From: Chaenocephalus aceratus
Lineage: Eukaryota > Chordata > Actinopteri > Perciformes > Channichthyidae
Assembly (NCBI GenBank): GCA_023974075.1
Contig: CM043800.1
Location: 9,854,008-9,918,007, forward strand
Direction of reading: 5' to 3'
DNA length: 64,000 nucleotides
Shown here: piece after piece, positions 12,548-23,979 of the stretch
How the letters are laid out: each line of letters starts with the position of its first letter
Numbering within the stretch: position 1 is the stretch's first letter
Notes under the pieces: model-generated
What the model was told of the DNA's origin: nothing
What the model saw: only the letters and a program-made list of their open reading frames with translations
Databases searched by the model: none
Translations under genes and position numbers: made by a program

Positions 12548-12654
12548 CATTTTGGTTTTTCAATTTTAAAGCAAAAATTAAATATCCAGTCGTTTTTGTT
12601 TTTTTAATATTCATTTGTAAAAAGAAAATCCAATGACCAAAACATACACTGACC
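11438..12654. mobile_element. 1,217-bp non-autonomous element with about 280-310-bp terminal inverted repeats and a 6-bp target duplication
   Basis: The left arm (11438-11714) and right arm (12342-12654) are long inverted repeats starting GGTCAGTGTATGTTTTGGTC and including TACCGGAAGTTACCTTACAA near the inner edge. The right arm is longer because of an (AT)n expansion at 12518-12544. TGCATA stands directly outside both ends (11432-11437 and 12655-12660), so it looks like a 6-bp target duplication. The 627-bp interior has no transposase-like frame. The arms are purine/pyrimidine-biased, with A-rich runs such as AAAAAACAAAAAACG. DNA transposon superfamilies with 6-bp duplications are few (Dada gives 6-7 bp), and foldback-type elements are another possibility. 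I leave the superfamily open. Confidence 0.85.
12518..12544. repeat. (AT)n microsatellite inside the right inverted repeat
   Basis: A pure AT run with no counterpart in the left arm, which therefore arose after insertion by slippage. Confidence 0.9.
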
Positions 12655-12843
12655 TGCATAATTCATCATTTTTTATCTCCATCCCTGTTCAATTAAACAT
12701 GCAACAAATCTAACTACCACATATTCATATATGCAAAAATACTGTACTGTTTGCAACATACAGCACATGTACCAACACTACAGTATACATGTCCAGATGA
12801 AGCCTCATCAATAACTCTCCTCATTGGGAACAGATGTGGACTG

Positions 12844-13260
12844 TAGAGTGGTGCAGTGATGATGAATTGTTGTGGGCCGACCCAAAGTTAACGCCGCAAG
12901 GGCTCTCTTGTCAAAAAGCAAAGGGATTTCGGTATATTGCAGAAAATTAGCTAAATTTAAAAAGGATAATCTCCACATATTTACACAACACAGACCGTTT
13001 TTTGAAGCTTAAACGCTATCGGAAGAAATAAAAAGCTAACGTAATGCTACAAGCGAACTACAGCACGTACGGATGCATCACCCACCGCTAAGCTAAAGTG
13101 AGATAACGTTCGGCGCAATGACGTTTAGTTCTCTCAATTGCACAACCACAAACACGTTAAAAAGGCCCTTGACTTCGAGGCGGGGGGAATCAGAAGTGGT
13201 AAAATGCTTAGTCTTTTTCGAGTTTTAGGACTTATTCCCGCACCTCTCTTTAGTCGACGA
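12844..13260 (+). repeat. Family-B dispersed repeat, copy 1
   Basis: Blocks TAGAGTGGTGCAGTGATGA, GGTATATTGCA, AGCTAACGTAATGCTA, CCACCGCTAAGCTAA, GGCGCAATGACGT and AAATGCTTAGTC recur in order at about 23980-24425. Several recur again at about 59640-59983. I saw no coding capacity or clear terminal repeat. Confidence 0.75.
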
Positions 13261-13269
13261 GAAGTGAGT

Positions 13270-14455
13270 AGCTTCAATGCAAATCCTGTCTCTGCATGTA
13301 TTTGTGTGTGTCCATCTGCACATTAGTCATGTTAGAGGACATGTGAACAGATTTACTGTGGTGATATCAGGCATCACGGAGTATTTATGATCCCTGGGGA
13401 GTTTCCACATTCTGGCGTTGACATAAGATACAGCATTAAGGACACTAAAGCAATCTCTATCCGGCTTCTGATGATTATTAAGCCACAGGAGTGTCAGTAA
13501 GTCGAGTGGTTGTAGATTCATCTCACATGTCAGGTTCAATCTGCAGTTGTAAAGCATACTGAATTCTGATGTTTTTCCCTCGCAGATTGGATTTGACATT
13601 TGCGTTCACCTAAATCTTGTGCTAAATCCCATACATGTAACATGTATGACCTGTGGCCATACGCCTGAAGTCTAAACTGTCCGATTATGTCATTTTTAAG
13701 GGAATGTGTGACATATCTGGGTCTACCTTGTTAGCAAATATGGAGTACAACTACTCATGCAGCACGTGGAAAGACAGCGAAAGTGAAATGTTAGCATTAG
13801 CAGATCCTGGTATGATTCAAGAAAATATGTGGCCATATGTCCTCTTCCTCTCCCTGTTCTTCCAGAATGTCATCAGGCAGCGTATCTGGGCCACCAAGTC
13901 CCTGCTTAGAGTGTAAAACCAAATCCACTCTTTCTGATCAAAGTGGATTAAGGGTACAATGGTGAAGATTAGAAACATGTCCTGAGTGCTCATTTCACTT
14001 GATCTTGGTCTGAGTCAAGCGAGGTGTGTGTGTGTGTACGTGTGGATCTAGGCCTACTTTAGGCACCAAAAGCGGGCCGAGTCCTGACCAAATCATTATA
14101 AGATCAATACAATCCAATATGAAGGAAAGAATACATTTTTATAGTAGCCTACATGTTATCTGGCAGCTCAAATTGTGGTTTATATGTGCGTAACGCCCGT
14201 AACAACAAAACCTCTCTTCAAAACAATGATTTTTTTTTGTCTTGACAGACCAGCTTGAGGTGCATATGCCATCAACTGGACTAAATACAACAAGTAAAAA
14301 GTGAAGCATGTGGTCCTACACGTGCCAAAACAAATGTTGAGCTGCTAGCATACATTATTTGCAACTCAGTTGGACAAATCCACATTATTGGAACCCATCT
14401 TTGTTTTCCCTGGCTACAAGTAAATCAATTCAGAAATACGTGGTAATGCACAGAG
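13270..14455. other. No gene seen
   Basis: Unique-looking sequence with a short GT run at about 14024-14036. Frames at 13327-13599 and 13653-13916 have no domain features. Confidence 0.45.
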
Positions 14456-14458
14456 GTA

Positions 14459-14620
14459 TAGTTACAACAGTAATAATTGAGTTAGCATTAGCCAAAAAAG
14501 ATCCAATAGCTAACATAAACACGTGCTTAAAAACTAGGCCAACATGTGAGACAAAAGTTATTAGTTTTCTTTTTTTAACTTCTTTTATAAACTTTTTGGA
14601 TTTTATTAGACAGTTTGAAA
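14459..14620 (+). repeat. Local direct duplication, copy 1
   Basis: GTTACAACAGTAATA, GTTAGCATTAGC, ACTTAAAAAC-type and CAACATGTGAGACAA blocks recur in the same order at 15087-15230. A further partial echo (TTGGACAAAAGTTATCCG) lies at 14676-14693. Confidence 0.7.
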
Positions 14621-14721
14621 GCAGCCTAAAACTATCCTCAAGCTAAAACAAACATGTACTAGCTTACTAGATCAAGTTGGACAAAAGTTATCCGTTTTCT
14701 TTTTTAACCCTCTTATTGCAA

Positions 14722-15010
14722 CCCAGTCTCACGGCATTTCGTGTTCACCAACACGATTTTCCCCTTTTTTTCGTGTTGCACAGCACGATTTTAAAAGCAA
14801 TGTATTTCTACTGGTAATGTGTTTCGTGCCTGCAGCACGTCTTTTTCTCCGGTCGGGTCGTGGAAGACCGGAAGCTGTGTGGTTCATAAAAACATGTTCT
14901 TACTCAATATCAAGCCACAATTATTGCTTCTATTTTAAATCGTATAATTTCGGACTTTTGTTGCCGTCTGTGAGGAAAATAAATGGGCTCAGAGCCTCAG
15001 GATACTGAAA
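14722..15010 (+). repeat. Dispersed fish-type repeat with three small CGTG...CACG hairpins
   Basis: It begins near CCAGTCTCACGGCATTTCG and holds three short hairpins: CGTGTTCACCAACACG (14740-14755), CGTGTTGCACAGCACG (14772-14787) and CGTGCCTGCAGCACG (14825-14839). The block TTACTCAATATCAAGCCACA recurs inside the element at 33.7-34.5 kb. The insert separates the two local duplicates at 14459 and 15087. Confidence 0.6.
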
Positions 15011-15086
15011 TCTGTATTTTTAAAATATTTTTTTCCTTCTAATTTGTTATTCTTTTCAAAATAACACTGACAGTTTGACAGCGGTG

Positions 15087-15230
15087 TAGTTACAACAATA
15101 ATAGTTTAGTTAGCATTAGCTAACAACTATCCATAAGCTACAACAAATATTTACTTAAAACCTGTGCCAACAGGTGAGACAATTTTATTTTTTATAATCT
15201 TTTTGGACTCTTTGGACAGTTAGACGGTTG
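15087..15230 (+). repeat. Local direct duplication, copy 2
   Basis: Partner of 14459-14620. Both copies share GTTAGCATTAGC and a block ending GAGACAA, followed by a T-rich stretch and TTTTTGGA. Confidence 0.7.
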
Positions 15231-15239
15231 GACAGGTGA

Positions 15240-17340
15240 ACAGGAAGTTCTAACTCTCACAGGCTCTAACCCATGCTGCTACCTGACCCCTACATATCAG
15301 TGCTCTTACCTCAAAAGGCCATTCAGTGGTTAAACTGACCAGGGATCAGATAAACGCCTTAGCAGCTTGCTGATCCAATGTGATTGTATGTGTATAAATA
15401 AATAAAATATAAAGGAGTTTTTCCTTGTTGCTTTAATTAGAGCAATGGCTAACTTCAGTGTCATTTAAGTGTAGCTTCTGTTATCAAAAGGACTTATAGA
15501 ATGCATGTATAAAGAAATGTAGAGAGTAACCAAGATATTTATACAGACAGTTTACTGTCAATGTTACAGGGCTAAATATGGATGGATTTACACCTTTGCA
15601 ACAATTGTCTGCAACTGCCTGATGTGGGATGTGGTTTGAAAAATCCAATCTTTCTCCATATTGAATGCTGCTTGGATGAATTGACACTACAGTAGGTTGC
15701 GTTCTATATGAATTTTGTTTCATGGCATTTGCTGAACAAATATACCCTTCTGATCTCTTTTGCAATGACATATGGTATCCGATACAACAAGACAACATCC
15801 AATAGAGAATTCCAGACAGTGGACACATAGTGCCACATTCTTCCTTTCCGATTACATTGAAACATGACAGCTATCATCCGTTTGTCTATTTTATAACCAC
15901 TATATGCTCTTAAAAAGTTATGATATGTCTAACAGCTGTCTACTGCTGGAGCTTTACAATGATTCAGGCAGATGGGACTAATTTTGCGGCATGAAACTAT
16001 AGCAGTGAGATGATCTTGCAAGTGTATGATGCGTCTGTGAAAAGCTAGTGTGTAAAGTGACACAGCTCGCTCCATTTCTGAAGCTTGTCCTTGCTGCCTA
16101 ATGACGGCTGTACCATCTGGTGTCAAAACAAAGGAGGGCTATTTTCAAGTGGCCTGTTAAGACGCTATGGCCACTGCTGAGAAATTACCTGTTACCTTGA
16201 TGAATGCTTTCAAACTCATCTCCGACAGACCCATTGTGTTCAAATCTCTTTATTCGGCTCTTATGAGAGGAAACGTCAGTGTTGTTGATAATGTATTTTA
16301 CTTTAGAAATACAACTCTTGCCTTTCACAATCCTCTAACAGAATCGATTGATAGTGCTTCCACAACCACTAGCCAAAGATTGAAGGCTTTCAAGGCAGAA
16401 CATATTGGAAAATCAAGGCTTAACCATGAGAAATCAGCCACCTGAATGCTCAGAGCTCAAGCCGGTAGAAGCTTCTAACAGAAAAAGCGTGCCATTATAT
16501 CTCCTTTGATTCACTTGCTAAAGAGCCCCAATAGAACAAATAGCCCACCTCACTATTTCCCTAGTAATAGACTCCATTTGCACAGAAAAAAATGTTTGAT
16601 TATGCTTCTGGCTTTCCCACATTATGCCGTCTCTTCCTTCAAAACAAACCTCAATTTAAAGTAAAGCTAGACACCGTAAGCGAATGCAATTGCTCCTGGG
16701 TAAAAGAGAGTGGAGAATCCAGTGAATATAGTTGGTACATACCCAGGAGGGCTCAGAACGGGTTCCATTGACTCTTGCACACGGCAGATAATGGAATCGA
16801 TGCTCAAACTGCTTAACTTAAGCATAGGAAAACGCCTGTCATGTGACCATGTCCTCATTAGGAGAGTGGGGCACTGTGCTAATTTATCTACCCAATATAA
16901 CCAGACAAGCAAGGATACACAGACAGGGGGGGGGGGGGGGTGTGAGCTGGCCAAGCCGATTGGAGCCTGTTACTGATGCTTGAGACCTGAGGGGTGGGGG
17001 AGGAGGGGGTAGTGTGTGTCTGTGGAGAGGTAGGCCTAATTCCAAACTGCCCTCACATACTTTCACTCCGTTTGTGCGTTCGCCACAGTAAGTGCCATTC
17101 CAAACTAACGGGGAGTGGGTTAGCAAGCGCTCTAACAGTGAGTCTGCATCGGCCCTGACTCGACCAGCTGCACTACCTGACCAGGTGCAACGCCGTGTGT
17201 CCGTCATGAAACATGCAGAGTACAAACAGTTCTGGGCAAACATTTACAAAACAACTATGCTGATAATAACTTTATGGTTTCCTCATAATTATTTTAACTT
17301 AGGATCATATACACCCGTCTAGTCTAGAAAATGGTAGACA
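15240..17340. other. No gene supported; several unremarkable frames
   Basis: The minus frame at 15484-15828 (114 residues) and plus frame at 16167-16445 (92 residues) are the longest. Neither shows a known motif, signal peptide or splice context that I could argue for. The remainder is unique-looking sequence with a G-tract at 16926. Confidence 0.4.
16926..17010 (+). repeat. G15 tract followed by a G-rich patch
   Basis: G15 at 16926-16940, then GAGGGGTGGGGGAGGAGGGG at about 16989-17008. This gives at least four G-runs on one strand, enough for a quadruplex. The proline-rich minus frames over it are artefacts. Confidence 0.8.
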
Positions 17341-17344
17341 TGTG

Positions 17345-17420
17345 CATTTCATTGTACATTTGATGCACTTTGAATTGTCTTGGGTTGAAAGGTGCTATAT
17401 GAATAAACTTGCCTTGCCTA
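17345..17420 (+). mobile_element. L2-type LINE 3' tail remnant
   Basis: CACTTTGAATTGTCTTGGG followed by GGTGCTATATGAATAAACTT and GCCTTGCC is the usual 3' terminus of fish L2 LINEs. It is the reverse complement of the tail type seen at 6519-6580. No coding part remains. Confidence 0.7.
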
Positions 17421-17424
17421 AAGT

Positions 17425-18550
17425 TTTGACTTTTTACAGACTGTTGCATAAACCATGCAGCTTATAAAGATCAGATTTTAAAACAAAAGAGGTTAACAGA
17501 AAATAAACGGTATTAAAGATTTGAGTTTTACTTTTGTTATTATTATACATTTTTGTCCTAGTGATGCGGATTAAAACAGTTGTTACGAAAAGATACCAAA
17601 TGTCCCGTTTCTGCCAAAGAGGGGAGTTCATCGGGGGATGACAGGACGAGATTGAGATGGACAGGACGGAGAGGGAAAGGATGGGGAAGCTGCCAGCACA
17701 GAGCAGGCTGGTAATGCAGAAGCAGCAAAGAAGAGGAGAGGAGAAATGTTGGGACGTGATGTTTGATATGTGCCGTGTTTGGCCCGGTCCTTCCCGTGTG
17801 TCCCGTGTGGCCGAGGATGGGCCTCTTCCAGGTGGTAAAAGCATAAGGGCTCCTGGTGCCGGAGAGGTGCCACACATAGCCATCTGCTGATGAGTCACCC
17901 TGTCTCCACTCTGATGTGTTACCACATGGCAGGCTCTCAATGTGTGTGAGTGTCCCTTCAATGCATTAGCAACCTATTTATTGTGATGGCATCTCAGCGG
18001 AGACTGTATTTAGTAAAGGTATCTGGTTTATCTGTGATACGGTGATGAAAGAAGCCTCGACAACTTATTTATTAATTTATGTTGTGAAAAACTAAACTAA
18101 AAGTCTTGTATGATTAGGAGACAACAGAAAATATTACTTTTAACTTAAAGATATAAGCATGAAACTCCTTTGGTTTATTACATACATTAAGACAACTTTC
18201 TTTTGTACAACAAGTTATCTGAAATGTTATGTTTAAATACGCTGATGAATTATCTTATTTGATATGTGCTGATTTGTATACATTTGGTGGGAACAGAAAT
18301 GTATACAGTAGATAGTCAGGTTGTGTCATTTTGTTATTAGAGTTGAATATTTTAATGGAGGGAATTTGGGATATCTCTTTAAATAACGCCATCAATTATT
18401 GTATTCAGCCATTCATTTGTAATATCTTTCTAAAAATGATTTATCAACTGACCCCTCTTTAAAAACCTTCAGAAAGGAATGGAAATGGAATGTTTGAAAG
18501 ATGTGAACTACTGAAGTTTATTTTTGAAAAGACAGTATAGCTGAATACCT
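17425..18550. other. No gene supported
   Basis: Three overlapping frames around 17434-17961 cover the same DNA on both strands and have no motif. The rest is AT-rich. Confidence 0.45.
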
Positions 18551-18551
18551 T

Positions 18552-18845
18552 GGATGCACGAGTGACTGGACCCTACACTCTTCCGTAAGTGGGTCAAAAA
18601 GGACACGGATTAGAATAATATGTGTTTTTATGCCATTTTTGTCATTTTGGTTCAGAAAAATCACTTGTATAATATTTAGTATTATATTTTGGTTCACACT
18701 AGAAATATTTTATATTTAAGTTTTCACTATTTATCATTTTAGACGTTTTTTTTACATTTTGAAAAAAACGGAATTCCATAGAAAATGCATGCGGGTCATT
18801 TTTGACCCACTTATGGAAGTTTGGGGTAGTAATACAACAACTACA
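18552..18845 (+). mobile_element. Non-autonomous DNA element, copy 1 (piggyBac-like by its repeats)
   Basis: It starts at TGGATGCACGAGTGACTGGA and contains an inverted pair, CTTCCGTAAGTGGGTCAAAAA (18580-18600) and TTTTTGACCCACTTATGGAAG (about 18799-18819). The GGGTCAAAAA/TTTTTGACCC repeats resemble the subterminal repeats of fish piggyBac MITEs. A second copy lies at 58722-58937. No TTAA duplication could be assigned. Confidence 0.65.
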
Positions 18846-19104
18846 GTTATCCTGCTGGGATAGCAGTTATACAGCCATACTTATACTGCCCCCTATCCTC
18901 CAACGTGTGACCTTACCTCACTGTGCAGTTATATGCAGTAGGGTTTTTTTCACTTTCATGTTGTTTTTAAATTCACATTGAGTCCTAAAGTCATATGTTC
19001 CTCAATTAGAAACCATCTCAAAGTGATAAAGTCGCTTTTAATAGGACGACTTTGTGAACAGATACAGTAAATGTAGCCAAAGCACTCATTTTGAAAACTA
19101 GATT

Positions 19105-19345
19105 TTTTTTTTTTTATTTAGACGGAGCCTTTTACATCGCTGCCCCCTCCTTCTGGAACAATGTCCCAAAACACATCGGAGACTGCACCCGCCTCTCCTT
19201 CAAAACAATGAGTAAAACTCAGCTTTTAATGTGGAAATAATATCGATTCTTAATAAATGCAAGCTCGATTTAATTTTGACTTTCATGTTTTTCTTTGTAA
19301 AGCGTCTTTGAGCACTTGATACATAAAATGTATTATTGTAACACT
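19105..19345 (+). mobile_element. Severely 5'-truncated LINE insertion
   Basis: A T-run precedes the coding remnant, and the 3' end TGTAAAGCGTCTTTGAGCAC followed by an AAATGTATTATTGTA-like end is typical of L2/Rex1-group LINE tails. Total length is about 240 bp. Confidence 0.7.
19121..19240 (+). pseudogene. LINE ORF2 C-terminal fragment (39 codons)
   Basis: The plus frame reads FYIAAPSFWNNVPKHIGDCT and continues to a stop at 19238-19240. The A-P-x-x-W-N-x-x-P pattern is the conserved C-terminal block of L2/Rex1-type LINE polyproteins (compare APNIWNKLPE in the 6.7-kb element). Only the last codons survived the 5' truncation. There is no separate gene function. Confidence 0.75.
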
Positions 19346-19349
19346 TCTT

Positions 19350-21620
19350 TCGTTTTCAACATTGAGGGACAACATTTTATGGACTTAAATAGCAGCATTT
19401 TTTAAGGTATTTCATAATTTATGTGAAAATGCACAGACATTTGAGCATTTGGTAATAGCAGATATTTAAGAAAAATAAATATTCACTTCTAGGTCTCTGC
19501 TTATGTGTAGTATCTGTGTTTTTCCATAATGTCAACATGTCTTTTGTTGAAAAAGGACACATAAGATATACAAATAATAAGGGGACACCAAACCCATTCT
19601 CTCCTTTTTGATGAAGAAATGCAGCAGTTTGTGTGAAAGATTATACGTTTTACTGAGGGAATATCAATTAATATAAAAAAACAACAACATTGCATTCTTG
19701 GCGGATAAAGAGGGCACAGCCCCAACATCAAACATATTTGATTTAAAAGTTGGACTGCAGGGTTTGAAAAATATTATTGCATTATTAAATAAAACACTTA
19801 AGTTTAAGAATCTCAGCTTTATCTCTGGAACAACAAATCATTTTAATGTGAACCGACAGGTGATCCTAAATCAGCGCTCCTATTGTGACAGGCTTTAGAA
19901 GTATGGGAGCTGAACGTAGACTGGCCTCAAGCGTGCTGTCCAATTACATTACACCGTAACTGTAACGAGAAACATGCAACACGTTCTGGAGCAGGGATAT
20001 GACATGTGTAAAAAAACGACAGGGTAGTGTTCTGTCCAGAAACAGCAGGAATACAAGCTGCAGAGTTCCCATTTCTGTTAGCTCCACATCCATGTATAAT
20101 TGCCATGGAAACTCAATATCACCTCTGGCAACACAGACATAGAGAGTCACGAGCTGAGGACTGACAGTGAATCATAATTGGGGTGATACCGCTCACATTC
20201 AGCTAATTAAGCATTGTGCCTAGGTGCGAAGCTGAGAGTGTGTTAAAGGAACATGTGTCTGTTATAGCTGGAACCAGGAGACAGTTGGATACTATTAGCA
20301 CAAGGATGATGGGGAAGATGGGGCAAAAAGTTAAAACTAACAAAAAGCAAAACTATTGTCATACGATAGCTAAAGTGTTCAAAGACTGCATATCGGCCAA
20401 TGGTTCAGCCTCTTTTGCTCTTCACACCTCTTTACCAACGTGATTAGTTAATAGTTTGTCTAGTATTGACCAGACTCAAAATGGAACCAGAATGCCTCCG
20501 ATAGGAAACTCTTGTCCCGGTGCATACAGATACTGCCTTCAAATTCAGATAGCTGTTTAGATTAAGATTAAGTACATTTTATATTTTACAGCTTATCATT
20601 TTGTGTTGGTACAAAATCCAAAGGGTTAAAACTCGCCAAACTCTTGTCATCAACATGAAGTTGTCATTGGAAATTCTAATTTCTGAGATTTAAAGGTTAC
20701 CATATGGACGTTTTATCAAAAGTTACATATCCTAGATTTCAAATGTAAAAGATTGTGAAAGTCTTGAAGAAAACGTCATAGGTAAAGAGTATCTGATCGT
20801 ACAACTAGCTCCAATTTTAAAACAATTTGTTACGTAGAATAAAGATAATAATACCGCGTAACTTTTATTTGATTAATTACAATTAAATTAGATTTGTTGA
20901 TTGCCACATATTTGAGAAATCTTGTTGTTCACATTGTTCCTGCAGTGGTAGTTATTTGTCTGTGAAGGGTAATATGGACGTTACATGAGTAGTTCCACTC
21001 AACTCTACTGTCTTATACTGACTGTCAGTAGCCTGAGTCACATGGCTCAGCAGTTTTTATGGCTGACTAAACGACACCGCTCTCCGTCACGGAGCAGAAT
21101 GAAGCGGTTGAGACAATCTTAGGTCTCCATCTTTGTGAGAAACACCACTCTCACTCTGACATATTTTGGGTAGTAAAACCCTGCCTTGTATGAAGCACTG
21201 CCTGCCTGTATGAAACATATGTATTCTCAGTTGGGCATGGCATAGTGATGTTGCTGCGCACAGTGAGAAATGGCTGAGCTAGGTAATGCATTCCCAACAG
21301 AGAAGCGCTGCAGAATACTGATCTGCAATGATGGAAGTAAAAACACTTGCAGAGTGACTCGTAAATAATAAAGTCTCAGCGAAAAAAGAAAGGGTCCTAT
21401 TTGAACAAAGGCACGGTTGTGAAACAAAGAAAAACACTTAATTGGCCACGTGTAGGGATGATGAAACAGTTTGTAGTTGGTCATTGCTGGTGACCAATAC
21501 TAAACAGAAGTACTGCATCATATTTTCTGTGTGGACTGACGGATAAATACTAATAAAAAAGGCTATTTTTCGACCCTCCGTGTACAAAAAAGGTTACGAT
21601 TACAAGGTCCATCTTTCAAA
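19350..21620. other. No gene seen
   Basis: Mostly unique AT-rich sequence. Small frames (19501-19731, 19944-20150, 20216-20443 and 21227-21484) lack motifs. A short imperfect hairpin lies around 21073-21107. Confidence 0.45.
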
Positions 21621-21623
21621 CTA

Positions 21624-21766
21624 AACTCCTCAAAAAAAGTTTGGAAACGTTATTCCGGTCGATTATTCCTCCTTAGGCTTTCCAACGACATACAATACCA
21701 ATTGGTATTATTAAAGGGGAGGAATAATCGACCGAAATAACGTTTCTGAACTTTTTCTGAGGAGTT
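21624..21766. mobile_element. 143-bp palindromic MITE with TA target duplication
   Basis: Arms of about 50 bp run inward from AACTCCTCAAAAAAAGTT and end near GGTCGATTATTCCTCC. They flank a short centre with CCAATTGG. TA stands directly outside each end (21622-21623 and 21767-21768), as expected for a Tc1/mariner-mobilised MITE. No coding capacity. Confidence 0.85.
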
Positions 21767-21869
21767 TATATGACATAACAACCCTCTCCTTTTAGCCTCT
21801 ATATGTTTTGGATTTGTATGTGTTAAAACCATAGACTGTATATGGTTAAAAACAGGACATCTTTTCATT

Positions 21870-22060
21870 CTTAATGCATGTTTCCATGCTTAATGTTGTC
21901 TGCAGCAGCTTTTTTCACCCTCTGTCTGAAACCAGGGCCCTGTCTGCTCTGATTGGTTAGCTGGCTGGCTCTGTTGTGAAACTCCCTCTGGAGGGAACTT
22001 TGGGATTTCATCCTTTGCAGACCATTTACATACAAGAAAAACTAAAAAGCATAGGGACTT
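21870..22060 (+). repeat. Family-A dispersed repeat, copy 2 (internally shortened)
   Basis: Has CAGCAGCTTTTTTCACCCTC, CTGAAACCAGGGCCCTGTCTG, CTGATTGGTTAGCTGGC and then jumps straight to AACTCCCTCTGGAGGGAAC and TTTGCAGACCATTTACATAC. The middle block with ACAATGTGTT found in other copies is missing. Confidence 0.8.
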
Positions 22061-22639
22061 TTTAACATTAGCCACACAGCGTTCTCTTGTTATTCCGCAC
22101 GCTAAATTGTTGGCAAGGCAGTGTGTAAACAGTTTTTTCTGTTAATTCAACTTTAAATGCCCTCTCCTTCAAAATTGTAAAAAGAAAGAGGTCTGTATTA
22201 ATGTTAGGGACAACATTTGTTAACGAAAGAGAGAATACATCCTCTTGGCAAACAGGCACACAGAGTTTATCTCCATCTCTCTGTGTGATGAATAGAAAGC
22301 CTGTGATGAGGGAGCAGCGCAGAATGGGCTTTTAATCAGAAAGGCCTGGAGAAGAGCAGGGGGGAGGAGGGTAACATAAATAGTTGAATTCTGAATCAAA
22401 ATTCATTATCAGACCTGCTATTCATCTTGTCAGAGTTATATTTAGAAAGGGATTACATCATGATGGAAAACAAGGTTAATACTTTGAAGCGTAAAAAATA
22501 AAAAAAACATTGCTTATGTAAGCAACAGCAGCCAACAAGTCAACAATGTTTATCTCTGACACAAGTCAAGGTTAGTCATTTAGTATGCATAACGAAACAT
22601 TTTTGTTAGGAAACATGCTTGAATTTTCATAAAAATGTT

Positions 22640-23105
22640 ACCCCTTTAACCTCTTTCAGGTGAACGCCCTGTGGGTTCCCCTTTCCTGTAGTGTGTTCTA
22701 TAGGTTTGAGTGCATGTAAATGGTCTGCAAAGGCTAAAAATCCCTGTGTTCCCTCCAGAGGGAGTTTCTCTCCCACACACTCCCTAAGAAACACCCCCCA
22801 TTGGGCTCCTTTGTTTACTTCAGCGACAATGTGACATCACTACGTATCACTCGCGCTGCTATTGGCAAGCACTCCAAGGGGTAGGCTAAGGGGCGGGACT
22901 TCTCTAAGAGCTTTACCAATCACGACAGAGCCGGCCAGATAACCAATCAGAGCAGACTGGGCTCTGGTTTCAGACAGAGGGTGAAAAGAGGTGCTGCAGC
23001 ACAGGCAGTATGAGAGAAACAAAGAGCTTTTTGAACATTAAAGCATGGAGACATGTCCCAGTAGAGACACTACATAACCTGAAAGTGAGCATAATAAGGC
23101 CCCTA
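22640..23105 (-). repeat. Family-A dispersed repeat, copy 3 (longest, inverted)
   Basis: On the minus strand it runs from GGGGCCTTATTATGCTCACT (23101 end) through CATGCTTTAATGTTC, CACCTCTTTTCACCCTCTG and ACCAGAGCCCAGTCTG to GGGAACCCACAGGGCG. It retains both outer parts and is the best guide to the family's full length, about 460 bp. Confidence 0.85.
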
Positions 23106-23109
23106 CAAA

Positions 23110-23975
23110 AATTTGTGCATCTTTAACAAGCTTCAATGTGTGCTGAAGAGAACCAGTCATAACTCATTAGAGATGGCACCTTTTGACCACTTGTCATATC
23201 AAAAAGAACAAAACACACAAAGAAATGATGCATTCTCTCCATGGTTCTGCAGCTGTTTGACAGCCCTAAATGAAGACAACAAAGCTCTGTCCATTTTACA
23301 GAGCACACACAGTGCTGCATGTGTCCCTGGGCTAATCTGGAAAAAAGGGAATTGTTTTTGACATTTATAGCAGACAGCCGACAGCACAGAGACATGAAGA
23401 TCTCAGGGGTGAAGAATCCCATCCTTTCTATAGATCGTTTTACTCATTTGTGGAGTAAAAGCTGTCTGCGTGTGCACTTCTGCTCTCACACATTCTGCCT
23501 GGATTCCCTCTTCACTCAGAGGACACACAAAACACACCTCTGCAAGTGACACAGGTACACCAAGAGATGAATCTTCATTAGAGGCAGAAATCATTTAATA
23601 ATTTAAAGCTAATCAATTCCAGACACACACAAACACATTAGCATTTGCTGTGTTTCCCGCTGAGCTCAAGAGCCTCAATACAATGTCAACAGACAATTGA
23701 TTTTAAGCAGCAGATAAAGCTGTAAATTCCTCCATTTCTTCCGAGGATTAAGTCCATTAATTCAGTATAAGTTAGTCCGGAAAACAGTAGACTTTACAGA
23801 CCGAGGATGCTGTTTCCAACTTCCACCAAAGGAGAAGAGGTTCAAATGTACTTGAAGTGTTTATTCAGTAGATGTGTGGTTTCCCCAATGTTGAGGACAT
23901 AACACTAACTAGAGGCAGAGCTCAATATTGTCAGTATTGACACGATGGGGTGAACATTTTGGGCAAAATAACCTT
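23110..23975. other. No gene seen
   Basis: Overlapping small frames at 23113-23594 on both strands lack motifs. The stretch 23590-23780 is unique, TAAT-rich sequence that could be tested for vertebrate conservation. Confidence 0.4.
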
Positions 23976-23979
23976 ACCA

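Noticed and set aside
15484..15828. 114-residue minus frame
   Set aside because: Cysteine- and aromatic-rich chance composition, with no repeatable motif pattern or splice signal.
16167..16445. 92-residue plus frame starting MATAEKLPV
   Set aside because: No known domain, no splice or promoter support, and unremarkable length for AT-rich DNA of this size.
16667..17243. Proline-rich minus frames around the G15 tract
   Set aside because: Prolines come from the homopolymer tract, and no independent coding signal is present.
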